64,000 nt of DNA, from the NCBI GenBank assembly GCA_018335575.1, contig JAGXRT010000065.1:1-64000 (forward strand), in the 5' to 3' direction. The notes under the pieces are model-generated. The model saw nothing but the letters and a program-made list of their open reading frames with translations. It searched no databases and was not told where the DNA came from. Below are positions 29,675 to 40,526 of this stretch, one piece after another (position 1 is the stretch's first letter; each line of letters opens with the position of its first letter). Both the position numbers and the translations under genes were made by a program. This stretch comes from Bacteroidota bacterium (GTDB taxonomy: Bacteria > Bacteroidota > Bacteroidia > Flavobacteriales > Flavobacteriaceae).

Positions 29675-30355
29675 TTAAAAACGTTTCTGTTCTATGGTAC
29701 CTCCTACTACTTTTTTACTATTTAGTATTTCTGGATTTCCTTTATAATATATTTCTCCACCAAAAGTTACTTTAGCATCAAGCATATCTGTTGCGGAAAC
29801 TTCTGCAATGCCAGCGGTAGCTGAGACAACAGTAGCTTGTTCACTTACAAGGTTATATCCTCGGTATACTCCACCAGTATTCGTTTCAATTTGCTGACTT
29901 TTTGCTTTTCCTTTTAAATGAATATTACCTCCAGATACTGATTTAATAGTTAAATACTTAACATCAATTAACAAATTTATTTTAGCTCCTTCTTGTGCTT
30001 TAACTTCAATGTTTGGTTGATTAATTATATGAGAAGCACTAATTTCAGAACCTTCATTAGCATCTAAAATATCCAGGTTATTGTTGTAAAATACCTTAAC
30101 TTTATAAACCTCTCCTTTAAAAGTATCTTGTAGTTTTAGGCTTATTTTTAACGTACCATTAATGTTTTTAATCAATACATCTTGCGGACTGTTAGCGGTT
30201 ATTTCAACTTTTGAATCATGACTTTTAACTAATTCAACTACTATTCCATTATAGGCTTTAATTATATTAAAATCACCGTAATTACCAGAAACTGTTTGCT
30301 GTGCGAAGGAAACAAACGAAATCAAGAATAAAAATATTTTAAAATAAGTTCTCAT
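29675..30355 (-). CDS. head GIN domain (DUF2807) secreted protein
   Basis: Signal peptide; GDFNIIKAYNGIVVELVKSHDSKVEITANSPQDVLIKNINGTLKISLK. Confidence 0.8.
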   Translation of the reverse strand: MRTYFKIFLFLISFVSFAQQTVSGNYGDFNIIKAYNGIVVELVKSHDSKVEITANSPQDVLIKNINGTLKISLKLQDTFKGEVYKVKVFYNNNLDILDANEGSEISASHIINQPNIEVKAQEGAKINLLIDVKYLTIKSVSGGNIHLKGKAKSQQIETNTGGVYRGYNLVSEQATVVSATAGIAEVSATDMLDAKVTFGGEIYYKGNPEILNSKKVVGGTIEQKRF

Positions 30356-30402
30356 CTTTTTAAATTTTAATATACACACTCAAATAGTATACCTTTTTGA
30401 AA

Positions 30403-32589
30403 TTATGAATGTTTGATTAAGTTAAAATCGAGGTGTTTTTTCTCTAAATCAACTTTTTTAACCTTTACTTTTACCTTAGCGCCCAATTGTAATAAATTTT
30501 TATTTGATTGACCAACCAAAGCATATTGCTTTTCATCAAAGATATAAAAATCATCTTTTAAATCTTTAATTCGAACCATGCCTTCACACTTGTTTTCAAT
30601 AATTTCAACGTAAATTCCCCACTCAGTAACACCAGAAATAACAGCATCAAACAGCTGATCTTGATGTTGCTGCATATACTTAACCTGCATGTACTTTATA
30701 GAATCACGCTCTGCAGAAGAAGCCATCATTTCTCGGTCTGAGCAATGTTCACACATTTCTTCGTACTTAAATGGCTTAGGTGATTTTCCGCCGTTTAAAT
30801 AATGAAACAATAAGCGATGGACCATTACATCTGGATATCTGCGAATGGGTGATGTAAAATGTGAGTAATACGGAAATGATAAACCGTAGTGACCAATGTT
30901 ATCAGTTGAGTAAATGGCTTTGCTCATAGAGCGGATGGCTAAAGTTTCAACCATGTTTTCTTCGGCTTTTCCCTGAACATTTTTAAGCAGATCATTCAAT
31001 GATGCAGAAATGGTTTGCTTATTTTTGACATTTATTTTATAACCAAACTTTTGTATTAATCCGTTAAGGGATAATAGTTTATCTATATTTGGTTCATCAT
31101 GAATACGATATACAAAGGTTTTTTCATCAGCTTTAGAATCAGTTTTACCAATAAATTCAGCAACGCGTTTATTTGCTAACAACATAAATTCTTCAATCAG
31201 TTTATTAGCATCTTTAGATTCCTTGAAATATACTCCGGTTGGGTTCGCATCTTGATCTAAATGGAATTTAACCTCTATTTTATCAAAGGTAATAGCTCCT
31301 TTTGAAATGCGCTTATTACGTAAAATTTTTGCCAGTTTATCTAAAGCTAACAGCGCTTCGGATATTTCTATTGATTTTTTCTCATTGTTTTTAACACAGG
31401 TTAAATCAACACCATGCTCAATAATTTGTTGGGCTTGATCATAAGTAAATCGCTTATCAGAATGGATAACAGTTTTACCAAACCATTGATTTACTATGTT
31501 AGCATTGTGATCCATTTCAAAAACAGCTGAAAAGGTAAGTTTATCTTCATTTGGTCTTAATGAACACACATTGTTCGATAATATTTCAGGAAGCATTGGT
31601 ATTACCCTATCTACCAAATAAACCGATGTTGCACGTTTATAGGCTTCTTGGTCTAACACTGAGTTTTCGGTTAAATAATGGGTAACATCAGCAATATGAA
31701 TGCCTACTTCATAATTTCCATTTTCTATAATTCTAAATGAAAGTGCGTCGTCAAAATCTTTAGCATCGGCCGGATCTATGGTAAAAGTGGTTGTTGACCG
31801 TAAATCGCGGCGTTTTGAAATTTCCTGATTACTAATTTCAACACTTAAATCATTTGCTTCCTTTTCAACTTCATATGGAAATTCGTACGGTAAACTATAT
31901 TCATAAAGTATAGAATGAATTTCAGTTTCATGATGACCCGGTTTACCGATAACTTTAGTTATTTTTCCAAACGGATTCTTAGAATTTTGAGGCCATTCCA
32001 GTAATTCAGCCACTACTTTATCACCATCAACAGCATTGTTTAAATCTTTTTTAGGAATAAACAAATCAGTGTACATTTTAGGATCATCAGGAATTACAAA
32101 TCCAAAATTATTATTCATTTGTAATACCCCTACAAACTCTGTTTTATACCTTTTAATAATTTCAACTACTTCTCCCTCAGTTTTTTTACTACCTTTTCGT
32201 TTATATTCAAATACCTTTACAACATCTAAATTAAGTGCTTTATTAAGGTTGTTGTTGGGTATAAATAAATCTTTTTCAAGTTCATCGCAAACTAAATACG
32301 CATTACCGTTTGAAGTTACATCTAAAGTACCTACAAAATAATTGTTTGCTAAATGAATTTTATACTTACCTCGCGATGTTTCATCAATGCGTTTTTTTCC
32401 TTTTAATTCTTCTAATTTTTGCAGAATCTGATTTTTAGAAGCTGCATCGGTTACACCAATTTTGGCAGCGAGCTGTTTATAATTAAACTCTTGAGTAGGG
32501 TTTTTAGAAAAAATGGAGAGTAATTGTTTGGTTAAATCTTTAATTATACTCTCTTTTTTCTTAAAAATATTTATTTTCTTTTTAGTCAT
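30403..32589 (-). CDS. rnr: ribonuclease R
   Basis: TFTIDPADAKDFDDALSF, GIHIADVTHYL, SPIRRYPDVMVHRLL, C-terminal S1 domain. Confidence 0.95.
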   Translation of the reverse strand: MTKKKINIFKKKESIIKDLTKQLLSIFSKNPTQEFNYKQLAAKIGVTDAASKNQILQKLEELKGKKRIDETSRGKYKIHLANNYFVGTLDVTSNGNAYLVCDELEKDLFIPNNNLNKALNLDVVKVFEYKRKGSKKTEGEVVEIIKRYKTEFVGVLQMNNNFGFVIPDDPKMYTDLFIPKKDLNNAVDGDKVVAELLEWPQNSKNPFGKITKVIGKPGHHETEIHSILYEYSLPYEFPYEVEKEANDLSVEISNQEISKRRDLRSTTTFTIDPADAKDFDDALSFRIIENGNYEVGIHIADVTHYLTENSVLDQEAYKRATSVYLVDRVIPMLPEILSNNVCSLRPNEDKLTFSAVFEMDHNANIVNQWFGKTVIHSDKRFTYDQAQQIIEHGVDLTCVKNNEKKSIEISEALLALDKLAKILRNKRISKGAITFDKIEVKFHLDQDANPTGVYFKESKDANKLIEEFMLLANKRVAEFIGKTDSKADEKTFVYRIHDEPNIDKLLSLNGLIQKFGYKINVKNKQTISASLNDLLKNVQGKAEENMVETLAIRSMSKAIYSTDNIGHYGLSFPYYSHFTSPIRRYPDVMVHRLLFHYLNGGKSPKPFKYEEMCEHCSDREMMASSAERDSIKYMQVKYMQQHQDQLFDAVISGVTEWGIYVEIIENKCEGMVRIKDLKDDFYIFDEKQYALVGQSNKNLLQLGAKVKVKVKKVDLEKKHLDFNLIKHS

Positions 32590-32735
32590 AGTTACTTATT
32601 TCAATTGCTAAAAGTACAAATAATAACAACGCACTTAAGTAAATAGTATGTTATGTTAGTGTTAATTAATTATATAAAGATTGATTTAATTTTTAAAATA
32701 GTATTTGTACACTTGTAGTATGATAGTTTAAATTT

Positions 32736-33659
32736 TTGTATATGACTGATTCATTCTATGTTATAGTAAACCCTACTTCCGGAATGGGAAGAGCAAAAAG
32801 AAATTGGAAAAAAATTCATGCCTTGCTTCAACAATATGAGCTCGAATTTGATTTTAAATTTAGTGAATACAGTAAACACGAAACCGAATTAACGAAAGAA
32901 GCAATTAAAAATGGTTATAGAAAAATAATAAGTATAGGCGGTGATGGAACCTTGTTTAATATTTTAAACGGTGTTATGAGTCAAGAATATATCAATCCGA
33001 TAGATATTTCTATTGGAGTTATACCAATTGGAACCGGAAATGACTGGACCCGATCGCATAAAGTTCCAAGAAATTTTGAAAAAGCAATACAAATAATTAA
33101 AGAAGGAAAAACCGTTCAACAAGATGTAGGTTATATTGAATTGTTAAATGAAAATAAATCAGCTTACTTCAATATTTTAGCTGGTTCCGGTTTTGTAGGA
33201 CATGTAGTACATAAAACTACTAAAATTAAAAAAATTGGTCCGCTTTCGTTTGCTTTAGGTACTTTATTAAGTTTAGCTGGACATAAACTTAATACCTTAA
33301 AAATTCATATAAACGATGAAATTATTAATACAAAATCGCTCTTAACTATTGTTGGTAATTTACGGTATACAGGCGGCGGAATGCAACTGACAAAGAATCC
33401 AAATTCAGAAGATGGATTATTAGATGTAACTATAGCACAACATATTAACAAACCTACCATTATTGGAAATATTTTTAATTTATTCAACGGTAAAATTGTA
33501 AATCATCGTTTAGTTTCTAATTACAAAGCAGATAAGTTACGAATTGAGTTAGATGATAATACTGATTCATTTGTTATAGCCGATGGTGAAATGCTTGGTA
33601 AAGGTGGTTACCAGGTAGAACTAATTCCTTTAGCAGTTACTTACATAGTACCAAAATAA
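32736..33659 (+). CDS. diacylglycerol/lipid kinase family protein (YegS-like)
   Basis: VIVNPTSGMGRAKRNW, ISIGGDGTLFNILNGV, GVIPIGTGNDWTRS. Confidence 0.88.
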   Translation: MYMTDSFYVIVNPTSGMGRAKRNWKKIHALLQQYELEFDFKFSEYSKHETELTKEAIKNGYRKIISIGGDGTLFNILNGVMSQEYINPIDISIGVIPIGTGNDWTRSHKVPRNFEKAIQIIKEGKTVQQDVGYIELLNENKSAYFNILAGSGFVGHVVHKTTKIKKIGPLSFALGTLLSLAGHKLNTLKIHINDEIINTKSLLTIVGNLRYTGGGMQLTKNPNSEDGLLDVTIAQHINKPTIIGNIFNLFNGKIVNHRLVSNYKADKLRIELDDNTDSFVIADGEMLGKGGYQVELIPLAVTYIVPK

Positions 33660-34194
33660 TTTTTAAAAATTAAACTTATTAACATCTATAAATACAATAA
33701 AAAATCTTTTATAAAAATTTTAAAAAGAAATGATGGTTATGATATAATGTTAATATGTTGAATAATTTTTTTAATTTATTTAAAAAATAAGAATTATTAA
33801 TAAATATTAACAATTTTTATAAAGTTATGAGTAGTATAAATTAATAAATATCAACACTTAAAAATAGTTATTAACAAAAAATAAAAAGCATGCCAGTTTT
33901 CCAATTTTTAATAAAAACAATAATAAAATTTGTTAATAATCCAGTCAAAACTTGTTAAAAAAATTACATTAAATTTTAATAAAAAAACTTGCATTAGTAA
34001 ATATCATTTTTGATTACTAAAAAACATAGAATAAAACAAAAAAAGATATTAATTCTTAACTATAATTTATTAACATTTTATATTTATTATAATATTACTA
34101 ATATTCAAGCAGTTATAAAATAGTAATTAACAGTACTAATTTTTTATGTTAATAATTCAATTACGTACCTTTGTTTACCTTAAAAAATAATAAA
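33660..34194. other. oriC: candidate chromosomal replication origin (oriC)
   Basis: Longest gap in the window; extremely AT-rich; five exact TTATTAACA/TGTTAATAA 9-mers plus near matches; located at the gene-orientation switch; parS-like sites nearby. Confidence 0.6.
33676..34155. repeat. interspersed DnaA-box-like 9-mers TTATTAACA (+) / TGTTAATAA (-)
   Basis: Exact: 33676-33684(+), 33868-33876(+), 33931-33939(-), 34067-34075(+), 34147-34155(-). One mismatch: 33749-33757(-), 33804-33812(+), 34124-34132(+). Confidence 0.75.
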
Positions 34195-34626
34195 ATGAAA
34201 GTAGCTATAGGTAACGATCATGCTGGTACCGAATACAAATTTGAAATTGTAAAAAAATTAAAGTCTAATGGTTTTGAAGTAATTAATTTTGGAACAGATA
34301 CTACCGATAGTATGGATTATCCAGACACTATTCATCAAGTTGCAAAAGCGGTAGAAAATAATGAAGCTGCTGTAGGTATTATTTTATGTGGAAGTGGAAA
34401 CGGAGCTAATATGGTTGCTAATCATCACCAAAAAATTAGATCAGCACTTTGTTGGAATGAAGAAATTGTTGCATTAGCACGCCAGCACAACGATGCAAAT
34501 ATTTTAAGTATCCCAGCTAGATTTGTTTCACTTGATCAAGCACTTAAATTTGTGGATATTTTTTTAGCAACAGCTTTCGAAGGTGGAAGACATCAAAAAA
34601 GAATTGATAAAATACCTGTTAAATAA
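34195..34626 (+). CDS. rpiB: ribose 5-phosphate isomerase B
   Basis: MKVAIGNDHAGTEYKFEIVKKL, FGTDTTDSMDYPD, GIILCGSGNGANMVANHH; track start 34171, true ATG likely 34195. Confidence 0.93.
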   Translation: MKVAIGNDHAGTEYKFEIVKKLKSNGFEVINFGTDTTDSMDYPDTIHQVAKAVENNEAAVGIILCGSGNGANMVANHHQKIRSALCWNEEIVALARQHNDANILSIPARFVSLDQALKFVDIFLATAFEGGRHQKRIDKIPVK

Positions 34627-34635
34627 CAATTTATA

Positions 34636-35541
34636 ATGGGAGGAAATCACCACCACGCAACTACCATCACTGGAAAAAATTTACTTTTTTCTATTATTCT
34701 AAATTTAATAATCACTCTTGCACAATTTATTGGTGGATTAATATCAGGAAGTTTAGCGTTAATATCAGATTCTATTCATAATTTTTCTGATGTTATTTCA
34801 TTGGTAGTTAGTTATGTTGCAAACAGATTAGCACAACATAAAAAACAAACTGTTAGTAAAACATTTGGTTATAAACGTGCCGAAATAATTGCCGCTTTTT
34901 TCAATGCTGCATCATTAATTGTAATCGCTGTTTTTTTAGGAATTGAAGCGGTTGATCGTTTTTTTAATCCTGTAATTATCCAATCTAATCTGGTGATTTG
35001 GCTAGCAATTTTAGGAATTGCAGTTAACGGATTTAGTGTTTTACTACTTAAGAAAGATGCGGCACACAACCTCAATATGAAATCGGCTTATATTCATTTA
35101 TTAGCTGATATGCTCACGTCTGTAGGTGTTTTAATCGGTGGATTGTTAATGAAATACTATCAAATTTATTGGATAGACGGTGTATTAACTTTAATAATAT
35201 CAATCTATTTAATTAAAATGAGTGTTAAAATTTTTATGGATTCTTTAAAAATATTAATGCTTTTTGCCCCTAAAAATATTAAAGTAACCGATGTGGTAAA
35301 AAGATTGGAACAAATCGAAGGTGTTCGTAACATTCATCATGTCCACATTTGGCAGTTAAATGATGTAGACGCTTATTTTGAAGCACATGCAGAATTTAAA
35401 GAAGATATACGGTTATCCGATTTTGATAAATTATGTAAGCAAATTGAAGGTATTTTACATGATGAATTTCATATCAATCATTGCAACATACAACCCGAAT
35501 TTATACGTGAAGATTTAAAAGAAGTCATAATACAAGATTAA
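34636..35541 (+). CDS. cation diffusion facilitator family transporter
   Basis: Six TM helices, LALISDSIHNFSDVISLVVSYVANRLA, HLLADMLTSVGVLIGG; His-rich N-terminus. Confidence 0.9.
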   Translation: MGGNHHHATTITGKNLLFSIILNLIITLAQFIGGLISGSLALISDSIHNFSDVISLVVSYVANRLAQHKKQTVSKTFGYKRAEIIAAFFNAASLIVIAVFLGIEAVDRFFNPVIIQSNLVIWLAILGIAVNGFSVLLLKKDAAHNLNMKSAYIHLLADMLTSVGVLIGGLLMKYYQIYWIDGVLTLIISIYLIKMSVKIFMDSLKILMLFAPKNIKVTDVVKRLEQIEGVRNIHHVHIWQLNDVDAYFEAHAEFKEDIRLSDFDKLCKQIEGILHDEFHINHCNIQPEFIREDLKEVIIQD

Positions 35542-35544
35542 CAC

Positions 35545-35991
35545 ATGAACTGGATTTTAAAAAATTTTGACTCGCTAACGCGAGAAGAATTATACACAAT
35601 TCTACGCCTGCGCTCAGAAATTTTTGTAGTAGAACAAAACTGTCCATATCAAGATATTGATAAGAAAGATTTTTTAGCACTACACCTCTATACCAAAGAT
35701 GAAAAAACAGATAAAATAATTGCATATGCAAGATTGTTTCAACCAGGCGATTATTACCCGCAAGCATCAATCGGAAGAGTAACCGTTAAGAAAAAATACA
35801 GACGGTTTGGTTTAGGACATCAATTGATGAAAAAAGCTATTGAAGAAGTAGAAAAAAACTTCCTAACCAAACCCATCAAGATTGGAGCGCAGAAATATTT
35901 AAAAGAATTTTACGAATCGCATGGCTTTGTTCAGATGGATGAAGAGTATATAGAAGACGGTATACCACACATTCACATGATTAGAAAATAA
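35545..35991 (+). CDS. GNAT family N-acetyltransferase (ElaA-like)
   Basis: LYTILRLRSEIFVVEQNCPYQDIDKKD; IGRVTVKKKYRRFGLGHQLMKKAIEE. Confidence 0.88.
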   Translation: MNWILKNFDSLTREELYTILRLRSEIFVVEQNCPYQDIDKKDFLALHLYTKDEKTDKIIAYARLFQPGDYYPQASIGRVTVKKKYRRFGLGHQLMKKAIEEVEKNFLTKPIKIGAQKYLKEFYESHGFVQMDEEYIEDGIPHIHMIRK

Positions 35992-36053
35992 TTAAAAATT
36001 AGCTCTAAAAAATACGTATTTTAGCAAATCAATAATAATTAAAATCAATTTAT

Positions 36054-37058
36054 ATGGCAGCAGATAAAGAAAAAGATGCAAAACTAAAAGCACTACAGTT
36101 AACTCTAGATAAATTAGATAAAACCTACGGAAAAGGTACCGTAATGAAGCTGGGCGATTCTCCTTTTTCAGAAATTGACGCCATACCATCCGGGTCCTTA
36201 GGACTCGATATTGCGTTGGGAGTTGGAGGTTATCCACGTGGAAGAGTAATAGAAATTTTTGGTCCTGAATCATCGGGTAAAACTACCTTAACTTTACACG
36301 CTATTGCTGAAGCTCAAAAAGCAGGTGGTATTGCTGCTTTTATAGATGCCGAACACGCTTTTGACCGTTTTTATGCTGAGAAGTTAGGAATAGATGTAGA
36401 TAATTTAGTAATTTCTCAACCCGATCACGGTGAGCAGGCTCTTGAAATTGCTGATAATTTAATACGTTCAGGCGCTATTGACATTGTTGTTATTGACTCG
36501 GTTGCAGCGCTTACTCCAAAAAGCGAAATAGAAGGCGAAATGGGCGATTCTAAAATGGGATTACACGCTCGATTAATGTCACAAGCACTTCGAAAATTAA
36601 CAGCAACCATCAGTAAAACAAATTGTACGGTAATATTTATCAACCAGTTGCGCGAAAAAATCGGAGTGATGTTTGGTAATCCAGAAACAACTACCGGTGG
36701 TAATGCGCTTAAATTCTACGCATCGGTTCGTTTGGATATTCGTAAAAAATCACAAATTAAAGATGGTGAACGTGTAATTGGTTCTGGCACTAAAGTAAAA
36801 GTGGTAAAAAACAAAGTAGCTCCACCATTTATGACCGCAGAATTTGATATTATGTACGGTGAAGGAATTTCTAAATTGGGAGAAATCATTGATTTAGGTG
36901 TTGAATTTGAAATAATTAAAAAAAGTGGTTCGTGGTTTAGCTACGGCGAAACTAAATTAGGTCAGGGTCGTGATGCTGTGAAAGGATTATTAAAAGACAA
37001 TCCGGATTTAGCCAAAGAATTAGAAACTAAGATTTTTGAACACATCAAAAATAATTAA
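36054..37058 (+). CDS. recA: recombinase RecA
   Basis: [72 protein letters not shown]. Confidence 0.98.
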   Translation: MAADKEKDAKLKALQLTLDKLDKTYGKGTVMKLGDSPFSEIDAIPSGSLGLDIALGVGGYPRGRVIEIFGPESSGKTTLTLHAIAEAQKAGGIAAFIDAEHAFDRFYAEKLGIDVDNLVISQPDHGEQALEIADNLIRSGAIDIVVIDSVAALTPKSEIEGEMGDSKMGLHARLMSQALRKLTATISKTNCTVIFINQLREKIGVMFGNPETTTGGNALKFYASVRLDIRKKSQIKDGERVIGSGTKVKVVKNKVAPPFMTAEFDIMYGEGISKLGEIIDLGVEFEIIKKSGSWFSYGETKLGQGRDAVKGLLKDNPDLAKELETKIFEHIKNN

Positions 37059-37060
37059 CT

Positions 37061-37088
37061 AAAAAGGGAGCTAAAAACTCCCTTTTTT
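37061..37088. terminator. bidirectional terminator between recA and dut
   Basis: AAAAAGGGAG-CTAAAAA-CTCCCTTTTT. Confidence 0.75.
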
Positions 37089-37518
37089 ATTTTCCTGTAC
37101 TTCCAAAACCACCAGCTCCTCTACTTGTTTCATCCAATACTTCTACTGATTTCCACTCTACTCTTTCGTGTTTGGCTATCACCATTTGGGCAATTCTTTC
37201 ACCGTCGTTAATAGTGAATTCTTCTTGGGATAAATTAATGAGAATCACCCCTATTTCACCTCTGTAATCTGCATCAATGGTTCCGGGAGTATTTAAAACA
37301 GTGATTCCAAATTTTGCAGCGAGTCCACTTCGTGGACGAACCTGCGCTTCAAATCCAACGGGTAAAGAGATAAATAAACCGGTTTTAACTACTACGCGCT
37401 CCATCGGTTTCAGTATTATAGCTTTCTCTAAATTGGCTCTTAAATCCATTCCGGCAGAGGCAATGGTTTCATAGTTAGGAAGTAAATGTTTGGATTTATT
37501 TACAATAGATACTTGCAT
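37087..37518 (-). CDS. dut: dUTP diphosphatase
   Basis: [55 protein letters not shown]. Confidence 0.95.
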   Translation of the reverse strand: MQVSIVNKSKHLLPNYETIASAGMDLRANLEKAIILKPMERVVVKTGLFISLPVGFEAQVRPRSGLAAKFGITVLNTPGTIDADYRGEIGVILINLSQEEFTINDGERIAQMVIAKHERVEWKSVEVLDETSRGAGGFGSTGK

Positions 37519-37520
37519 AA

Positions 37521-38975
37521 TTATTTTTTTAAAATAATGGTTTTTAGATTTTTATATTCAAATATTAAAAGGACGCATCCGTAGACCATTAAGAGTAAAA
37601 CGGATATAATCAATTGATTTCTAAAGTACACAAATGAGGTAGTTGCTAACACAATGGCAACTGCTAAATAAAAAGTAATTTGTTTTATTTCATACGGAAC
37701 CGGATAATATTTTCTTCCAAAAAAGTACGAAGCAATAACCATGCATCCGTAAGCCAATAAGGTAGCCCATGCCGATGCCATATAGCCATAAATAGGTATA
37801 AAAGTAAGGTTTACAACTATAGTAACCAGCGCCGCCAACCATGAAAAATACATAGCAAATGTAGTTTTATCTGTTAACTTATACCATACCGATAAGTTAT
37901 GGTAAATACCTAAAAGTAAATTGGCAAACAAAATTACCGGTACTATTTTTAAGGCTTCCCAGTAATTATTATTGATAAAATATTTAACAATATCAATAAA
38001 TACAACTATAGCTAAAAACGCAAAAGCCCCAACAATACTAAAATATTTAAGAATTAAAGCATATACCTGTTTAGCATTTTCTTTTGCAGATTGGTTAAAG
38101 AAAAATGGTTCAGCTCCCAATTTAAATGCCATGATATATAGATTCATAAAAATAGCCAACTTATAAGCTGCAGAATATAAACCCATTGCTTCTTTATCTA
38201 CTAATTTACCTATTAGGTATTTATCTAAATTTTCATTTATTACATAAGCCAAACCTGCTACCAAAATAGGCCATCCGTAATTGAGCATTTTATAAAGCAA
38301 GGTTTTATTAAACGACCATTTAAACTTACTTAAGTACGGCAGCAACAGCACAAGAGAAATCAAACTACCAGCAAGATTGGCAATAAAAATATAATTAACC
38401 ATTGGAGTAAATCCGTAGTTGTTTTCAATTAAAGCAGGAAGTGCTTTTCCTTCATTTATAAATTCAGGAATAAATTTTAAGAAAACTAAATTGATAACTA
38501 CAATTACCCCTACATTAATCAACTTAATTGAAGCGTATTTAACAGATTTATTTACCGCTCTTAAATAGGCAAACGGAATAACCGCCAAAGTATCCAGCGC
38601 TAAAATGGCTATTAACAATTTTAATCTCAAAGGATTTGCCTCAAAATCGAAGAGGTTTACCAAAAATGATGAACCCAAAAATCCTACTAACACAAAAAGT
38701 GCTGTAGTAATACAAATTGCAATAAATCCTGTAGAAATTAATGAATCTTTGTCTTTTTCACTATTGTAAAACCTAAAAAAAGAAGTTTCCATTCCATAGG
38801 TTAACAGCACAGCTAATAATCCTGCCCAAATGTAAAAATTGGTATTATCTGCATAATCACTAGGAAGTAAAGCTACAGTATGAATTTTTACCAGTAAAAA
38901 GTTGATTACACGAGGCAATACGGTGGCTAATCCGTAAATTAGGGTGTCTTTCAAAAAATGTTTTAAAGTACTCAA
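37521..38975 (-). CDS. polysaccharide biosynthesis (flippase, MATE/Wzx-like) membrane protein
   Basis: Multiple TM helices; [54 protein letters not shown]. Confidence 0.85.
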   Translation of the reverse strand: MSTLKHFLKDTLIYGLATVLPRVINFLLVKIHTVALLPSDYADNTNFYIWAGLLAVLLTYGMETSFFRFYNSEKDKDSLISTGFIAICITTALFVLVGFLGSSFLVNLFDFEANPLRLKLLIAILALDTLAVIPFAYLRAVNKSVKYASIKLINVGVIVVINLVFLKFIPEFINEGKALPALIENNYGFTPMVNYIFIANLAGSLISLVLLLPYLSKFKWSFNKTLLYKMLNYGWPILVAGLAYVINENLDKYLIGKLVDKEAMGLYSAAYKLAIFMNLYIMAFKLGAEPFFFNQSAKENAKQVYALILKYFSIVGAFAFLAIVVFIDIVKYFINNNYWEALKIVPVILFANLLLGIYHNLSVWYKLTDKTTFAMYFSWLAALVTIVVNLTFIPIYGYMASAWATLLAYGCMVIASYFFGRKYYPVPYEIKQITFYLAVAIVLATTSFVYFRNQLIISVLLLMVYGCVLLIFEYKNLKTIILKK

Positions 38976-39093
38976 ACCAATTGATTAGTTAGACAAATAT
39001 AATTAATTGAAGATACTAAGCATAAAGTATTTTATCAGAATTCAAACGCTTAACTTTTTTAATTCTTATTTTTGTAATATAAATTCCAGAGTG

Positions 39094-40089
39094 ATGAGTA
39101 ATTCAATTAAAATAGCGGTTTTTGGTGGCGGTAGTTGGGCAACAGCCATCGTTAAAATGCTAACAGAAAATTTAGACCAAGTTGGTTGGTATATGCGAAG
39201 CAATTATGCCGTAGAATATATAAAACGTAATAAACACAACCCTAATTACATCAGTTCTATTGAGTTTAATCCAAAGCAATTAATTTTAAGTGATGATATC
39301 AACGCTATGGTTGATTATGCTGATTATTTAATTTTTGCTATTCCATCAGCTTTTGTTAAAGAGGAATTGGATAAAATTACCACTTCATTCAAAGGAAAAG
39401 TAATTTTTTCAGCTATCAAAGGGATTGTTCCTGAAACAGGATTAATTGTGGGCGAACATTTCCATAAAGTGTTAAAAGTGCCCTTTGAAAATATTGGAGT
39501 TATAACAGGCCCTTGTCATGCCGAAGAGGTAGCTTTAGAACGATTATCATACTTAACATTAGCATCTTTAGATGAAGAAAAAACGCAAATCTTAGGTAAG
39601 TATTTAGAAAGCGATTTCATCAAAATAAAAATTACCGATGACATATTTGGAACTGAATATGCAGCGATGTTAAAAAACATTTATGCCATTGCAGCTGGTA
39701 TTGCGCACGGATTGGGTTATGGCGATAATTTTCAATCGGTTTTGATGTCTAATTCAATTCGCGAGATGAAACGCTACATTAAAAAAGTGTACAAAATGAA
39801 GCGTAACATCAACGACTCGGCCTATTTAGGCGATTTATTAGTTACTGGTTACTCTATTTTTAGTAGAAACCGCATGTTTGGAAATATGATTGGGAAAGGG
39901 TATACCGTAAAATCTGCCATGATGGAAATGAGTATGGTGGCAGAAGGGTATTATGCAACCAAATGTGCGCATATTATCAATGAAAAAAACAAGGCCCGTA
40001 CCCCCATTTTGGATACGATCTACAGGATTCTTTACGAAGGAAAAGATCCTAAAAAGGAATTTAAAGATCTTACCAATTTGTTAGATTAA
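39094..40089 (+). CDS. gpsA: NAD(P)H-dependent glycerol-3-phosphate dehydrogenase
   Basis: KIAVFGGGSWATAIVKML, GVITGPCHAEEVA, EYAAMLKNIYAIAAGIAHGLGYGDNF; track start 39007, likely ATG 39094. Confidence 0.9.
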   Translation: MSNSIKIAVFGGGSWATAIVKMLTENLDQVGWYMRSNYAVEYIKRNKHNPNYISSIEFNPKQLILSDDINAMVDYADYLIFAIPSAFVKEELDKITTSFKGKVIFSAIKGIVPETGLIVGEHFHKVLKVPFENIGVITGPCHAEEVALERLSYLTLASLDEEKTQILGKYLESDFIKIKITDDIFGTEYAAMLKNIYAIAAGIAHGLGYGDNFQSVLMSNSIREMKRYIKKVYKMKRNINDSAYLGDLLVTGYSIFSRNRMFGNMIGKGYTVKSAMMEMSMVAEGYYATKCAHIINEKNKARTPILDTIYRILYEGKDPKKEFKDLTNLLD

Positions 40090-40481
40090 GTTAAAACAAT
40101 TCCGTTTTTATCTAAAAAGGGAATCAATTTAATGGTTTTCTCAGAAATGGTATGCTGTTTAAATAAGTAAGTTTTGTCGTATAGTTTGTTGTTAGAGAAA
40201 AAAGTAACGTTAAATTCATTATTAAGAGCTAAAACATCTTCTTGAATCATTTCAATTTTAGCAAAAGATTTAGCGGGCAAATGTTCTAATTTTCTGCGCA
40301 TAACGGCTGTAGATTTTTCATCAGAATACCCTTTTGAAACTATTAACACCATTTCTAAATCATTTTCTTGTTGATTAATGAGGTATGCGTTCCAGTCGTA
40401 GCACTTAAACGCTTCATTGTATTCATAAACTATGGCCATAAAAACATCTACAACCTGAGGTATTTTAATATCTTTTTTCAT
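40086..40481 (-). CDS. conserved hypothetical protein
   Basis: 131-aa ORF in a plausible position after pheS, tail-to-tail with gpsA; no recognised domain. Confidence 0.65.
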   Translation of the reverse strand: MKKDIKIPQVVDVFMAIVYEYNEAFKCYDWNAYLINQQENDLEMVLIVSKGYSDEKSTAVMRRKLEHLPAKSFAKIEMIQEDVLALNNEFNVTFFSNNKLYDKTYLFKQHTISEKTIKLIPFLDKNGIVLT

Positions 40482-40496
40482 CTTTTTAAATGTAAA

Positions 40497-40524
40497 AAAA
40501 GAGTTCCATATGAAACTCTTATTA
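40497..40524 (-). terminator. terminator downstream of pheS
   Basis: AAGAGTTTCATATGGAACTCTT followed by a T-run on the minus strand. Confidence 0.75.
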
Positions 40525-40526
40525 TG

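Noticed and set aside
36224-36241. parS-like TTATCCACGTGGAAGA inside recA
   Set aside because: Three mismatches to the 16-bp parS consensus, and the bases are explained by the conserved RecA coding sequence [10 protein letters not shown].
40497-40524. AGTTCCATATGAAACT palindrome resembling parS
   Set aside because: Core is CATATG rather than CACGTG; position and T-run fit a pheS terminator.
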